DNA of 64,000 nucleotides, taken from the NCBI GenBank assembly GCA_947044405.1, contig CAMRHE010000067.1, forward strand, positions 5,089,501-5,153,500. Reading direction: 5' to 3'. Below the pieces are notes generated by a model. The model made no database searches. It was not told the DNA's origin and was given only the letters and a program-made list of their open reading frames with translations. The position numbers were made by a program, and so were the translations under genes. This DNA comes from Leptodactylus fallax (lineage: Eukaryota; Chordata; Amphibia; Anura; Leptodactylidae). Positions 44,760 to 56,739 of the stretch are shown piece by piece. How positions within the stretch are numbered: position 1 is the first letter of the stretch; every line of letters starts with the position of its first letter.

Positions 44760-47140
44760 TCTGCAGCTTAAATGGAACAGAAAACAACGCCTACTATATT
44801 TCCTATATGTAAAGTAATAACAATCACCAGTATCCAGATGACACAAGACATTGCACTGTTTATAGTGACAATCCCAATATAGATGTGAATTGTTCATTAA
44901 ATCATTATTTCCTGTTACTCATGCCTTCCCCTCATAGTGCTTTGTGCACAATGATACCCCTGCCGGGTGGGCTGTGATCCCTTCTGTTGCTCTGTGACCT
45001 CACCCACATTTTCTTTTGATGTCCTAGGAGCTAATACACTTTTATGCTTGAAGTTTGTAGTTAGTATTCCCACAACATCAGAGACCTGGTACTGAAAATA
45101 AAGACACCAAGAAGATGAACAGAAATGTATATGATGGGTGACATTGAGCCTTATACTAGTATACGTATGCAGCGCTCATACAAAAATGGTACTTAACAAA
45201 TGGACACAACAGTTACTGACCGACTGAAGATTTGTATTGTATCATTTCAGTAATATTTCTATCATTTTATAGCAAAAAATAAATAAATCTTGTTTATTAA
45301 TAGTTTATTATATTAGTGTATTTTATATCTTGTAAAAGAAAAAAAGAAAAAAGTAAATAAGTATGTCTATATCTCTGTGAATGGTGGAATCCTATAGAGT
45401 ATTCCTAGTGTCACATGTCATATATGTTTGCATTATTGTATACACTGTGTGAGTTTTATAAGGGGAAAACCACAAATACTGTAGTGTCTGACTGGGCCAC
45501 CTTGAACCCACCAGGTGGTATGATTCTAAGGTCTACCCTCCACGTACACATCTACTTTTGATTCCTAAATTATATTAAATTTGTAAAGGATAAATATAAG
45601 TACATAACTAGAGAAATATAATACATTGTATATAATAGAAATATGGTAAATAATAAGATCACAAATGTAAAAAAACAGACCATAAAGAGCATAAGAAATG
45701 TAAGGTAAATAACCAAAATATGATGAAAAAAAATAATTGGGGCTATGGCGAAAACAAGGCACTTCCGAGAAGTAACCATTATAAGAAAAAGCAGACAATG
45801 AAACCAGGCACAAAAGGAGGGGAGGTGGAGGAGGAAGGGGAAGAAAGAAAGTTCAAAAATAAAGAAAAACATGGGGAAGAAAGGGGGGTTCACCAGAGCG
45901 TACATATATTTATATGTCATGCTATGTGACATCATGCCAGGGCAAGGTAGGATGTGGCTAAATGTGGGTGGGCATTGAAATGTGTTATGTTTGTCTAACA
46001 GTATTCTGGAGAGCTTGTCATTTATCTAGAATCTGTCCATTCTGGACCTCACCACCTATAGAGGAATGGACTGTTTTTAGCATAAATGGATGATAGTTTG
46101 GCACAAGGGGCATAAGTGAAGGCTGGAACCTCATGGTGATGCAGGGCAACCCATAGATGGTGGTGAAGAACTTCCAAAAGACTATCATAATTCTAGACCA
46201 AAATAAGCCTATTTAGGGACATGACCACTAAATATTAAGCATATCATCCAGGTCTGAGCAACTTCAGTAAAGGCAGCATGTACCATTTCCATTCCAATGT
46301 ATTAACTCAAGGTAGTGCTGACATGCTTTTCAAGACAGTCAGCCATTTTTTCTTCCATTCCAAGGCACTTCCAATCTCAGAAAGTTCCCATACCTATGCC
46401 CACACAGAAGTAGGTTGGCTATGGGGTTCTGGTTTATTCTGGAAAGAATATAGAAATGAGACTATGGGCTGCAGTGACATAAATCTGTTTGAGAAAGGTA
46501 GACTTTTTGAAATCGTTCCCTTCTCATATAAAGGAAGTTGCCCAGTGTTTCAACTAAAGGAAACAAATAATGTCCCACTTGAGTATATGTCTTGACGTTG
46601 TTAGGGTAGGAAACATTGTTATGCTTGACTCCGCTAAGACATGATGCAGTTTAAGAAAGTCATTCACAAACCACAAATGAAATGAAAATGGGAAAATAAG
46701 AATGGAATGGAAAAACAGGCTTCTCCGGATGTGGGAAAGGGTATCTATGGTGATATGTGGCTACCAGAATACATGATGGAATTCCAAACTGGGAGTGTCA
46801 CATAAGGGGGCTGGTGGAGAAGGATTTGACATTGAGTGGTCAGCAAAATAAGAAAATCTATAAATATGGGGCCAATATTGAGAATTTCTAAGCCCATGCA
46901 GAGCTAATGTGAAGAAAAAATAGCTGAGCTATTACTGCCATATAATAATAATATTTTTGGAGTAGCAGTACCCCAAGGCCCCTTTTTGGGTCTGTGTGTA
47001 GGGTGTGTCTGTCTATCTGGAATGAGGGAAGACCCAGATAAAAGAAATCACCTTCCTTTATAGATTGCAGGGACAGACATCCAGAGAGTAGGCATCTGCT
47101 CTTATTTGGATTGTTAATTTAGTGATATATGTAATAGGGT
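44760..47140. other. Mostly unassigned; one repeat scrap
   Basis: 45483-45550 matches the repeat at 28706. 45790-45890 is purine-rich. The overlapping frames at 45565-45935 are AT-rich and unsupported. No gene recognised. Confidence 0.4.
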
Positions 47141-47146
47141 TGAATA

Positions 47147-47440
47147 AAAATGCAGGTCCATCAAGTTTAATCTATAACCCTACAGCGTTGATCCAGGAGG
47201 AAGGCGGCAACAACCCCTATGGAGAGGGCACCAATTACACCACATTTGGGGAAAATTGTTTTCTGTCTCCAAATTTGGCAACCAGAACAAATCCTTGTGT
47301 TAACCTCCCATTTTCATAAATCTTGTTTCTATAGTTTATAGTAGAATTCATTTTGTAGCCCTTGTGTATATGCTGGTATGGTATCTGCCACTACTACCTC
47401 TTGGAGCTGGGGGTCACTTAGCTTTACTACTCTATAACTG
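47147..47440 (-). mobile_element. CR1-like LINE 3' fragment, copy 2
   Basis: GGTCCATCAAGTTTAATCTATAACCC, GTTGATCCAGGAGGAAGGC, AAATTTGGCAACCAGAACAAATCC and CTGCCACTACTACCTCTTGG follow the order seen in the 5286-6660 element. Same minus orientation; 5' truncated. Confidence 0.7.
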
Positions 47441-48110
47441 TACGCACAGGGCAATACCATATCTAAAATCTAAGGTTGGGTTCACATATCCAGAGGGAAA
47501 TTGATGCTAAAAGTGACCTGACTGTTTTCAGTTGGACCATTTTGAGCATATTAGTTTTTGATGCACTGGACAGATATTTTATGCCACTTTTTCTGCCCTC
47601 CATTGTCCAGCTATAAATAGTGGACTGGTGCCCAAAATGTACAAAAATGTCATCACTACAGCTCAGGCATAAAACAAGTTCCTAGGAAAAAATTATACAT
47701 GTGAATAATGGCGTAATAAGTTATTTCTGGGGAAAAAAACCCATAAAAAAAGGACACTAATGGAAAGTTAATAGTTCTATATTGTGTCAGAATCTAGGCC
47801 CACTGGAGGATCCTTGTGAAAATAGGATTTGGAAAATCCCAGTGATATGGATTTTGTTAATACCAGTGACAATTTTCAATGCAGATTTTTTGCCAAAAAT
47901 GTGCACCATGTTGGAAGGAGAATCTGTCACCAACACATTTTCTACTCAAAACTTTTGATAAATCAGCCACCCTTGTTTTTCTTTAAACATTTGCACTGGT
48001 AAAATAGATGGGAGCGCCAGTACAAAATATTATTTACTCCAAGTATAACTGGGAAATAGGGCATTAATAAAATGGGAAATTCCTCATTGTCCCAATTTAA
48101 GAAAGATGAG
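47441..48110. other. Unassigned, with MITE-end scraps
   Basis: AAGGTTGGGTTCACATATCC near 47473 resembles the GGCTAGGTTCACAC terminus; TTTTGATAAATCAGCCACC near 47954 resembles the 4678 family. Confidence 0.35.
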
Positions 48111-48116
48111 ATGGGA

Positions 48117-48117
<1 letters not shown>

Positions 48118-48159
<42 letters not shown>

Positions 48160-48161
48160 TG

Positions 48162-48217
<56 letters not shown>

Positions 48218-48331
48218 TAGGAAAGGGAAATAGAAAAATTACAATTATAACTGGGGAATAATGTTTTAAAAAAACAATGGGAAATGAATTATATTTATAA
48301 ATCTTCTCCTTTATCCTAACTTTAGAGAGAT

Positions 48332-48387
<56 letters not shown>

Positions 48388-48413
48388 TGTGATAAATAGA
48401 TAGATAGATATGG

Positions 48414-48461
<48 letters not shown>

Positions 48462-48496
48462 TGAGCTAGATAGATAGATAGATAGATAGATCGATA
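48118..48496. repeat. Three (GATA)n blocks
   Basis: Runs at about 48118-48214, 48327-48392 and 48400-48496, with GATATGAGATAG-type interruptions. The 170-codon minus frame (LSIY repeats) is an artefact. Confidence 0.97.
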
Positions 48497-48739
48497 GTAT
48501 ATTGATTTGTTTGGATCCTTCCTTGTTACATAGAAACAATGTAGTACTGTATATTATATGTAAAGTATGTGACCCCCACCTCAGTATTTGCCTCATCTTG
48601 TTGTTCTGTATTGTAGGCTGATATCACTACACAGCCCTATAATATTAATACTGTCACTTGGTGTGTTTGTGTGTTTTCTGTTTCTTGTGAAATCTATATT
48701 TTTAATAAGATAAAACGCCTTAGGAGATGACAGGGTCTC

Positions 48740-49020
48740 AGTGGAAGTGTCCAACCTGCCTTTGAAGTATGTGACTCTACAAAGGGATGTGTATGAAAAG
48801 AAGACCTGGCAGCTCCTAGCTGACCCCTGCATTGTAATAAAGCAGATATTGGAGGGAATCATTGGAGCAGATCCGTGTAGTGATCTCAGCCCTATGATCT
48901 GTGAGCTGGTAAAGAGCAATCGCCGTTCATTCACAAATCCTGCTGAATGCCTGCTCTGCCAGCCCGGAGGACCCCAGCCCACAGCCTGCAGAGTGACGCG
49001 GCACATGAATATTGCATAAG
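48740..49020. promoter_or_regulatory. Candidate conserved non-coding element
   Basis: Repeat-free with retained CpGs (AGCAATCGCCGTTCATTC near 48915, GTGACGCGGCACATG near 48993). Opposing 92- and 156-codon frames cross it without recognisable domains. Inference only. Confidence 0.22.
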
Positions 49021-49029
49021 CTTTATATA

Positions 49030-49395
49030 ATTCTGTACACAGAAAGGATCCAGCCCCCTGCAAGTCTTATCACACATCTAATATATAGAATACATCAAGC
49101 CCTGCACTCATAAGAATCAAAACGAGCGACCACCTCCCAGAAATGCTCCCACCCAACTACTACAAAGTTCTGCAGAAACTTTTTGGCCTCCCTTAATGTG
49201 TCGAAACTTTCCTTTCCATTCCCAGTGTCACTAATAATACACCTTCTGTATTTCCCATTTTTCCGACAATAACACTTTGTTTACACTGAAGTTAAAAGTT
49301 GATATTTTCGTGAAAAAAGTGGGAGAATTTATTGTCATAAAAGAGCAAAAAAAACGCCGAAATCAAAATATATAAATTTCATTAAAAACAATAAG
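49030..49395. other. No feature recognised
   Basis: AT-rich single-copy-looking sequence. Confidence 0.4.
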
Positions 49396-49399
49396 TAAC

Positions 49400-49680
49400 A
49401 ACTGGATCTAAAGATTTATGTATTTATTTTCTATTTCTTCATTTGTTTATTTATTTTATAATTTTTCATTTATTTATTTTCTATTTTTTCATTTATTTAT
49501 TTTATATTTATTTCTTTATTTATTTTATATTTCTTTATTTCTTTATTTATTTACTTTTATGTTATTTACTTTGATCTATTTATCGTTCTCTTTCTTTTTC
49601 TATTTAGTTGTCCTTTCGTTTATTTTTTTTTTAAATAATTTAGTTTTTTTTGGTTATTTTTAGACATTTCTTTTTTTTCT
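49400..49680. repeat. TTTA/TTTC-rich low-complexity stretch
   Basis: Pyrimidine- and A-rich imperfect TTTAT and TTTCT units. The 81-codon Phe/Leu/Tyr frame is an artefact. Confidence 0.85.
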
Positions 49681-49689
49681 CCCCATTCC

Positions 49690-50060
49690 ATTTTTAATGT
49701 AGGTTTACAAATCTTGCAAGAAGAGAAAAACAAAAGCGAAATATCGCGGTGGAAATTGCTTTGTGCGATTAGAACAAACATAAAGAAGAGTCAGGGAAAA
49801 AGATATTTTTTTCTAATTTTCTGCAGACTTTTTTCGTTGCAAAAAAAAAAATCCTTAATTAGAATTATTTATGTATTATAATACATTAGCTGGAAATATT
49901 CAACACTATAAAAACTAAGTAATAGACTTAGTATATAAAGGGTATAGAATATAATTGTTATTATCATCATTGCTAACCATATTAATTGTACTAAATTTCT
50001 TAGGAGCCTAGCCAGCCTCCCAAAAGGGTGTGTGAAATCTGTATCATTAATAAAGATATA
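49690..50060. other. No feature recognised
   Basis: AT-rich sequence between two low-complexity tracts. Confidence 0.4.
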
Positions 50061-50062
50061 TG

Positions 50063-50117
<55 letters not shown>
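50061..50117. repeat. (GATA)14 microsatellite
   Basis: Perfect tetranucleotide run. Confidence 0.97.
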
Positions 50118-50118
<1 letters not shown>

Positions 50119-50156
50119 CAAATAATATTTATAAATATTTATCTATATGTCAGTGT

Positions 50157-50434
50157 AAATAATTTATTATTATTATTATCATTATTACTATTATTGTTAT
50201 TATCATTATAATTATTATTATTATCATTATTACTATTATTGTTATTATCATTATTATTATTATTACTAGTATTATTATTACTATTATTGTTATTATCATT
50301 GTTATTATCATTATTACTATTATTATTGTTATTATCATTATTATTATTACTAGTATTATTATTATTATCATTATTATTACTATTATTATTATTATTATTA
50401 TTATTATCATTATTATTATTATTATATCCTGGTG
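50157..50434. repeat. ATT/ATC/ACT trinucleotide array with higher-order repeats
   Basis: Units of TTATTATCATTATTACTATT recur several times across 270 bp. Poly-Leu and poly-Ile frames on both strands are artefacts. Confidence 0.95.
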
Positions 50435-50599
50435 TACAGTGAGGTGTACAGAAGATTCAAGCCATCAATAATCCCATCATAAATCCATTTTCTGGGGTGG
50501 AGGAAGGAAACTGCTTCTTATGAATGGTGGTTTTTAACGACATAAGAAAATGTCAGATGTTGGGATTGAAGGAGGTTAACAAGGGGGGGTCCCGGGGAT

Positions 50600-50800
50600 G
50601 GATTAACCTTTTGTGATTCAATACAAATTATACTTCGTGGCAGGAGAGCGATTTAAAGCCACTAGAGACTCCACTAACAAAGGAAACGGAAATTGATCCT
50701 AATTAGAAAAAAAAATAATATAACAAATATGCAAATGAAATGAATTAGTATTCTGTAATTTTGTAGAAGTGACTTGAGTTTTTAGGAACAGGCTGGGTGG
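50600..50800. promoter_or_regulatory. Candidate regulatory element with TAATTAG, SOX-like and octamer sites
   Basis: It contains AACAAAGG (SOX/TCF-like) near 50676, TAATTAG at 50700-50706 and the octamer ATGCAAAT at 50729-50736 within 70 bp, all in repeat-free sequence between two arrays. Function is inferred. Confidence 0.33.
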
Positions 50801-51013
50801 AAATATTGGTCAGTATAGTATAGCATGTAATGTTGATTATGTTATTAGAAATGTGATGTTGATGTTGATGATGATGATGATAATACACAGATGAACAAAA
50901 ACACTAAAACAACAGCAACAACTCTTTTCAACTAATCCGACCAGTAACGCTACAGAATACATTGTGCAAACAATTCAAATCCGTCAACACGACAGCGCAG
51001 GCTGATAGCTAGT

Positions 51014-53165
51014 GCTTAATGTATAGGACTCAAAACTGTAACATTATATAGGTTAATATGATGCTATATGTAATGTATAGGACTCAAAACTGTACTGTAA
51101 CATTACATGAGTTAATGCCCTCTTATATTTGATGTATAGGACTCAGAGCTGTACTATTACATTAGTTAGGTTAATATGAAGCTATATTGAATGTACAGGA
51201 CTCAGAACTGTACTGTAACAATAGACAGGGTAATATGATGCTATAATTAATGTATAGGACACAAGACTGTACTGTAACAATACAAGGGTTAATACCCTCT
51301 TATATTTGATGTATAAGACTCAGAGCTGTACTATTACATCAGATAGGTTAATATGAAGCTATATTGAATGTATAGGACTCAGGACTGTACTGTAACATTA
51401 TATGAGTTAGTCATCCAATATTTAATATATAGGATTCGAGTGTAACATTAAGTAGGATAATACAATGCTATATTTATTGTATAGGTCTGAAATCTATACT
51501 GTAAAAATATATGGGTTAACGTCATCCTATATTTAATGTATAGGACTCGGGACTGCAGTGTAACATTAGACTTATTAATATGATTTGTAGCAGTGAGTAT
51601 TGTACTGTAACATTATATGGATTATCGTCATCCTATATTCAATGTATAGGGCACAGGAATGTTCTCTGACATTAGGTGACATTATATTTTATGAATAGGA
51701 CTGAGAAATGTACTGTGACTTTACATCCTATATTTAATAGATTTAAAGGATTAAGGGCTGTACTTTAATAATACATGGGTTATTATGACCCTTTATTTTA
51801 TGTTTAGTAGAGAACTGAGGACTGTAGAGTAACATGACATGGGTTAATGTCACCCTATATTTAATGTAAAGGACTCAGAACTATAGAGTAACCTGACATG
51901 GGTTATAGAGTCCTATATTTAATAAACAGTACAGGATTCAGGGCAGTTGGGTAACATTATATGTCTTATATGGTCGTATATTTAATGTACAGTATAGTAC
52001 TCAGAACTGTAGTATAACAGTATATGAGTTATATGGCCCCATATTTAATATACAGTATAAGATAGGATTGTAGTGTAACATTATATATGGTCATATATTT
52101 AGTGTACAGTAAAGGGCTCAGGACTGTAGTGTAACATGACATGGGCTAATATCACCTTATATTTAAAGTAAAGGACTCAAGACTGTAATGTAAGAAGACA
52201 TGGAGTAATATGGTCCTTTATGTAATGTACAGTATAAAACTCAGGACTGTAGTGTAATATTACATCGGGTAATATCACTCCTCATTTAATATACAGTATA
52301 GGACTAAGAACTGTAGTGTAACATGACATGGAGTAACATCACCCTATGTCTAATATACAGTATAGTAGTCAGGACTGTAGTGTAACATCACATAGGATAA
52401 TATTTCTCTATATTTAATGTACAGTTTATGGCTCAGGACTCTAGTTTAATACTACATGAGGTAATATAATCCTGCATTTACTATACTGTATAGTAGTCAG
52501 TACTGTAGAGTAATATGACATGGGGTAACATCACCCTAATATACAGTATAGTAGTCAGGACTGTAGTGTAACATTACATCGGGTAATATCACCCTATATT
52601 TAACATACAATATATGACTCAAGACTGTAGTGTAACATTAAATGGACTTAATAGCCCCTTATATTTAATATACAATATATGACTCAGGACAGTAGTGTCG
52701 GGTATCGGGTAATAGCCCCCTATATTATATGTACAGTATAGTAGTCAGGACTGTAGTGTAATATGACATGGGGTAATATCACCCTATATTATATGTACAG
52801 TATAGTAGTCAGGACTGTAGTGTAACATTACATTGTGTTAATATCACCCTATATTATATGTACAGTATAGTAGTCAGGACTGTAGTGTATTACATTGGGT
52901 TAATATCACCCTATATTATATGTACAGTATATGACTCATGACTGTAGTGTATTACATTGGGTTAATATCACCCTATATTATATGTACAGTATAGTAGTCA
53001 GGACTGTAATGTAACATTGCATGGGGTAATATCACCCTATATTATATGTACAGTATATGACTCATGACTGTAGTGTAATATTACATTGGGTTAATATCAC
53101 CCTATATTTAATGTACAGTATAGTAGTCAGGACTGCAGTGTAATATGACATGGGGTAATATTACC
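51014..53165. repeat. 2.15-kb satellite-like array of roughly 58-63 bp units
   Basis: About 35 diverged units follow the plan ATGTACAGTATAGGACTC, AGGACTGTAGTGTAACATTA, CATGGGTTAATATCACCC, TATATTTA. Left units are the most diverged. From about 52700, units alternate between a TAGTAGTCAGGACTG form and a TATGACTCATGACTG form, a dimeric higher-order repeat. Confidence 0.95.
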
Positions 53166-53520
53166 ATTGTCACTTCCCCCTCCCCTTGCTTTTAAGGCCA
53201 TTAGGCTAAATGAGCTAATTAGTTAGTATTGTCTCTTATCAGGCTGGCAGTGAAGAGGTGCTGAGGCCAGAGGAATTCACAGAAATCAATTACATATGTG
53301 TGAAGTCTGGGGATGGATCTCATTTCCAATCTGCCGCCTGCGTTAATTCTTTATAGTGTGCAGGATCTGTACATTACCCGAACATTAAATGCTGTTTTGT
53401 CTGTAAGGATTAGGAGTCTTCTGTGCGGGGAAAGAACAAACAGCTGAGAGGAACCATTAGTAAGGTGCAGGCTGGATACTGAAATCCTCAAGGCCCATTA
53501 CCCCAGGCAAGAGATCCTGA
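53166..53520. promoter_or_regulatory. Candidate conserved non-coding element beside the satellite
   Basis: Sharp change to repeat-free sequence with TAATTAG (53216-53222), AATCAATTACATATG near 53285 and CTGCCGCCTGCGTTAATTC near 53331. Enhancer-like by composition; untested. Confidence 0.35.
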
Positions 53521-53734
53521 CCCTGAGCCTCACAGCACAATGTGCACATGTAGCAGAGATGAGCTTGTCGTGGGCTCACATGTGTGTTCTCGGTGGTTTT
53601 TGTATAGGATGGTGGGTAAAACTACTATAATATATAGATATTTTCACTTGGAAAGAGTTTTTTTATTTAATTTTATTTAATTAAATCTATTGATATATCT
53701 TGTTCCATCCAATATTCAAGCATAGGCAATGCCC

Positions 53735-53870
53735 ACCAATGTGTCTATCTATCTATTTATCTATCTATCTATCTGCCACATATCTATCTATCATTTATTC
53801 TATCTATCTTTTTTCTGTCTATCATTTATTCTTCTATCTATCTATCTATCTATCATGTATTCTCTCTATT
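53735..53870. repeat. Decayed (TATC)n
   Basis: Short TATC runs with TTTATTC-type interruptions. Confidence 0.9.
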
Positions 53871-53929
53871 CTATGTACCTGGTTTGATATAAATAGTGAT
53901 ACTGATCTAAATTAAAAATGTTTGTATAA

Positions 53930-54290
53930 AAGCCGGAGAGAAAATTGACTAAATGACACCTAGAGGCAAATATAACTGCTCGCAAGAAGTGGCTGCCCAG
54001 AAGCGTTTGCGCAGTTCCTGTCTACCCCACGGGCCTGTTTCCTGCCAGAAAAAATAAAGGCATTGCTCACAAAGTGCGTTGTTTTATTTGCGGTATGCAA
54101 AATAAACAAATAAACAAAAAAACCAGGGACGACATTTTTGGCACGTAGTGAGGAATGTCATCTTAAAAAATATAATATTTCATTAACACATCAGTATTGC
54201 TTTTTTTGGCAATTTGAAGACGACACTGTAAAAACGCATCTAGAATGTGTATAATTGATGCGGTTTTGGTTCAGAGGTCTCTTCTGAATA
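53930..54290. promoter_or_regulatory. Candidate conserved non-coding element
   Basis: Repeat-free with CpG-containing words (AAGCGTTTGCGCAG near 54002, AAGTGCGTTG, TTGCGGTATGCAAAATAAAC near 54089). Inference only. Confidence 0.28.
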
Positions 54291-54504
54291 GTATGTCATA
54301 GAGGCACAGAAGAAGTAATAGATAAGAGAAGTGCAATACAGTATGTTATGGGGGAAATAAATAATAACTACTGGTTTATAATGGGACAGGTAGTGAAGTT
54401 CATGCTGTAAGGAGAGGGCGCCCCTTTAGTGTAAAGCATTGGTTATTCATCGGTCGCATTGAAGAAATGTAGACAGGCCCAAATAACTATGATTATATAA
54501 TAAT

Positions 54505-54547
54505 AACAATAATTATTATTATTATTATTATTATTACTATTATTATC
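54505..54547. repeat. (ATT)n microsatellite
   Basis: Trinucleotide run with one ACT interruption. Confidence 0.95.
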
Positions 54548-54549
54548 AC

Positions 54550-54897
54550 AGATGCCAATGACTCTATGCACCCATAACCCCCTATAGTGTATCAGAGGGT
54601 AAGTAAAATGACCTAAACCTTGAAGAACCATTATAAATTATGTGTAAAACAATACATGACATGTTCCCTATTTGTTTAGACATTGTTATACAGTTATATA
54701 CACAGTATTGTCATATATAAGGCGAATGTCTGTTTTTGCATAACTAATACTAAACTAATACAATATATTCTGCAATTACATATTTTGGTGGATAATATTA
54801 AGAATGTATTGTTCCCTCTATCTATCTATCATCGATATATCCATCTATCATCTAAATAGCTGTTTATCTTTTTATCTACAGTCTATCTACCAGTGTG

Positions 54898-54935
<38 letters not shown>

Positions 54936-55425
54936 TTAAATTGTCCTTTATGGTGTAGAAGTTTATGATGGAACACAGAATGGAAAACAAATAAGTTACA
55001 AAGAAAAAAATGGAGGCGTTGCTCATAGCAACACCTTCAGCCTCATTGCATTCATTGCCTCCCTTTGATCCCACAGTGGCGAGCAGAAGGTGTGAAAGGA
55101 AATACATAATACTTATTTGCTGTGATTGGTTGAATTAAGAGATAAAGTATTAAGAAATCATTTATAGACCTATAGAATAAATTCATAAACAAAAGATTCA
55201 GCACAAAAATATGTAAAGCATAAAACCAAAGTTGTAGGTGTGTTTATGTTCTTCTGGGGTTTTTATTATTGTCGCTTTCTCATATACAGTAAAACATTAA
55301 TCTTTATTTTATTGTAATTTTGTAGTAATATAATCAGTAATGTGATCAGGAATCCCTATGTGTGCCTGAGGAAATACATTTTACAATATTATGCGCATAG
55401 GAAAGCAGGGAAGTACAGAAGATGT
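54550..55425. other. Unassigned, with (TA)17 at 54899-54932
   Basis: AT-rich sequence; a few TATC units near 54820-54850 and a perfect TA run. No gene. Confidence 0.6.
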
Positions 55426-55427
55426 GC

Positions 55428-55474
<47 letters not shown>

Positions 55475-55482
55475 CTGGAGAT

Positions 55483-55522
<40 letters not shown>

Positions 55523-55533
55523 TTACTGGAGAT

Positions 55534-55580
<47 letters not shown>

Positions 55581-55650
55581 CTGGAGATGATAGATAGATA
55601 GATAATACTAGGGGTAATAGACAGATAGATAGATGATAGATAGATAGATG

Positions 55651-55690
<40 letters not shown>

Positions 55691-55701
55691 TTACTGGAGA
55701 T

Positions 55702-55745
<44 letters not shown>

Positions 55746-55755
55746 TACTGGAGAT

Positions 55756-55794
<39 letters not shown>

Positions 55795-55837
55795 CTAGGG
55801 GTAATAGACAGATAGATAGATGATAGATAGATAGATG

Positions 55838-55868
<31 letters not shown>

Positions 55869-55912
55869 CTGGAGATGATAGATAGAGAGAAAGCGATAGG
55901 TAGATAGATAGA
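55428..55912. repeat. (GATA)n array with ACTGGAGAT higher-order units
   Basis: GATA runs are punctuated by ATACTGGAGATGATAG at about 55473, 55524, 55579, 55690, 55745 and 55866. The rarer ATACTAGGGGTAATAGACAG occurs at 55605 and 55794, 189 bp apart, showing a block duplication of about 190 bp. Confidence 0.96.
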
Positions 55913-55919
55913 GAGGTAA

Positions 55920-56395
55920 TTGCTGCACTAGAAGGCTATGTGTCTTTAGATCAATGCTAAATACAATGAGGGTTATATATCATGACTATGATCTGCCCTT
56001 AGGGAAATTTTTTGGAGGGAACAACCTTTAATAAGTGTAATTATGAGGTGTTTTAAGTTTGGACTGGAAGTAATTGGAAAATACTTCTCAGGAGACAGAT
56101 TCGATTTTAGTGACTCTCAGACATGAAAATATGTGAAAATTCACAGACATAAACATCTCTCAGGATGCTATGAGTCTGCTCAGGGTTACACTAGGAATGC
56201 ATGTAGTTCTGTCAGTGCACACTACAACAAATCTGAACCAAAGTCTCTCTGTGAGCTCTTACTATACATGGACACACTGACTTCTGGATAAATGTGCATC
56301 AAATGACTTTCATCATTGTAGACAATAGAAGCAACAATACATTATCAATATTGTGAAGATGATGTATTAATCAATGCACTAGACTAAAGTATAAA
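55920..56395. other. No feature recognised
   Basis: Single-copy-looking sequence between GATA blocks. Confidence 0.4.
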
Positions 56396-56399
56396 TGCG

Positions 56400-56400
56400 T

Positions 56401-56445
<45 letters not shown>

Positions 56446-56652
56446 AACTGGAGATACAAAGATAGATCTATAGATGATAGATGGATATATTGGTAGATAA
56501 TTACATTATGGAAAGATAGATCCTGCATACATACGTGATAGATTATTAGATAGATAAGAGAGATAGACAATAGATACATAAATGCAAAGATAAATACATA
56601 GATGATAGGAAAAATAAACATAGATAGATAGATAATACTGGAGATAGATATG

Positions 56653-56695
<43 letters not shown>

Positions 56696-56730
56696 CAGAT
56701 AGATAGATAGATAGATAGATAGACAGATAA
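56400..56730. repeat. (GATA)n blocks at 56400-56445 and 56622-56728
   Basis: Perfect GATA runs joined by a decayed GATA-derived stretch. The minus frames rich in LSIY are artefacts. Confidence 0.93.
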
Positions 56731-56739
56731 GGCCCACAC

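Noticed and set aside
43024..44897. Open frames of 587, 500, 284, 144 and 117 codons
   Set aside because: All lie in the TAG-type trinucleotide array and translate to poly-Leu, Val, Ser or Thr/Tyr. A stop-free trinucleotide repeat is open in several frames by construction.
48084..48596. [12 protein letters not shown] frames here and near 55608, 56379, 59936 and 60012
   Set aside because: Translation of (TATC)n on the minus strand; a repeat artefact.
48593..49063. 156-codon minus frame opposite a 92-codon + frame
   Set aside because: Neither has a recognisable domain; the unique sequence here fits a conserved non-coding element better.
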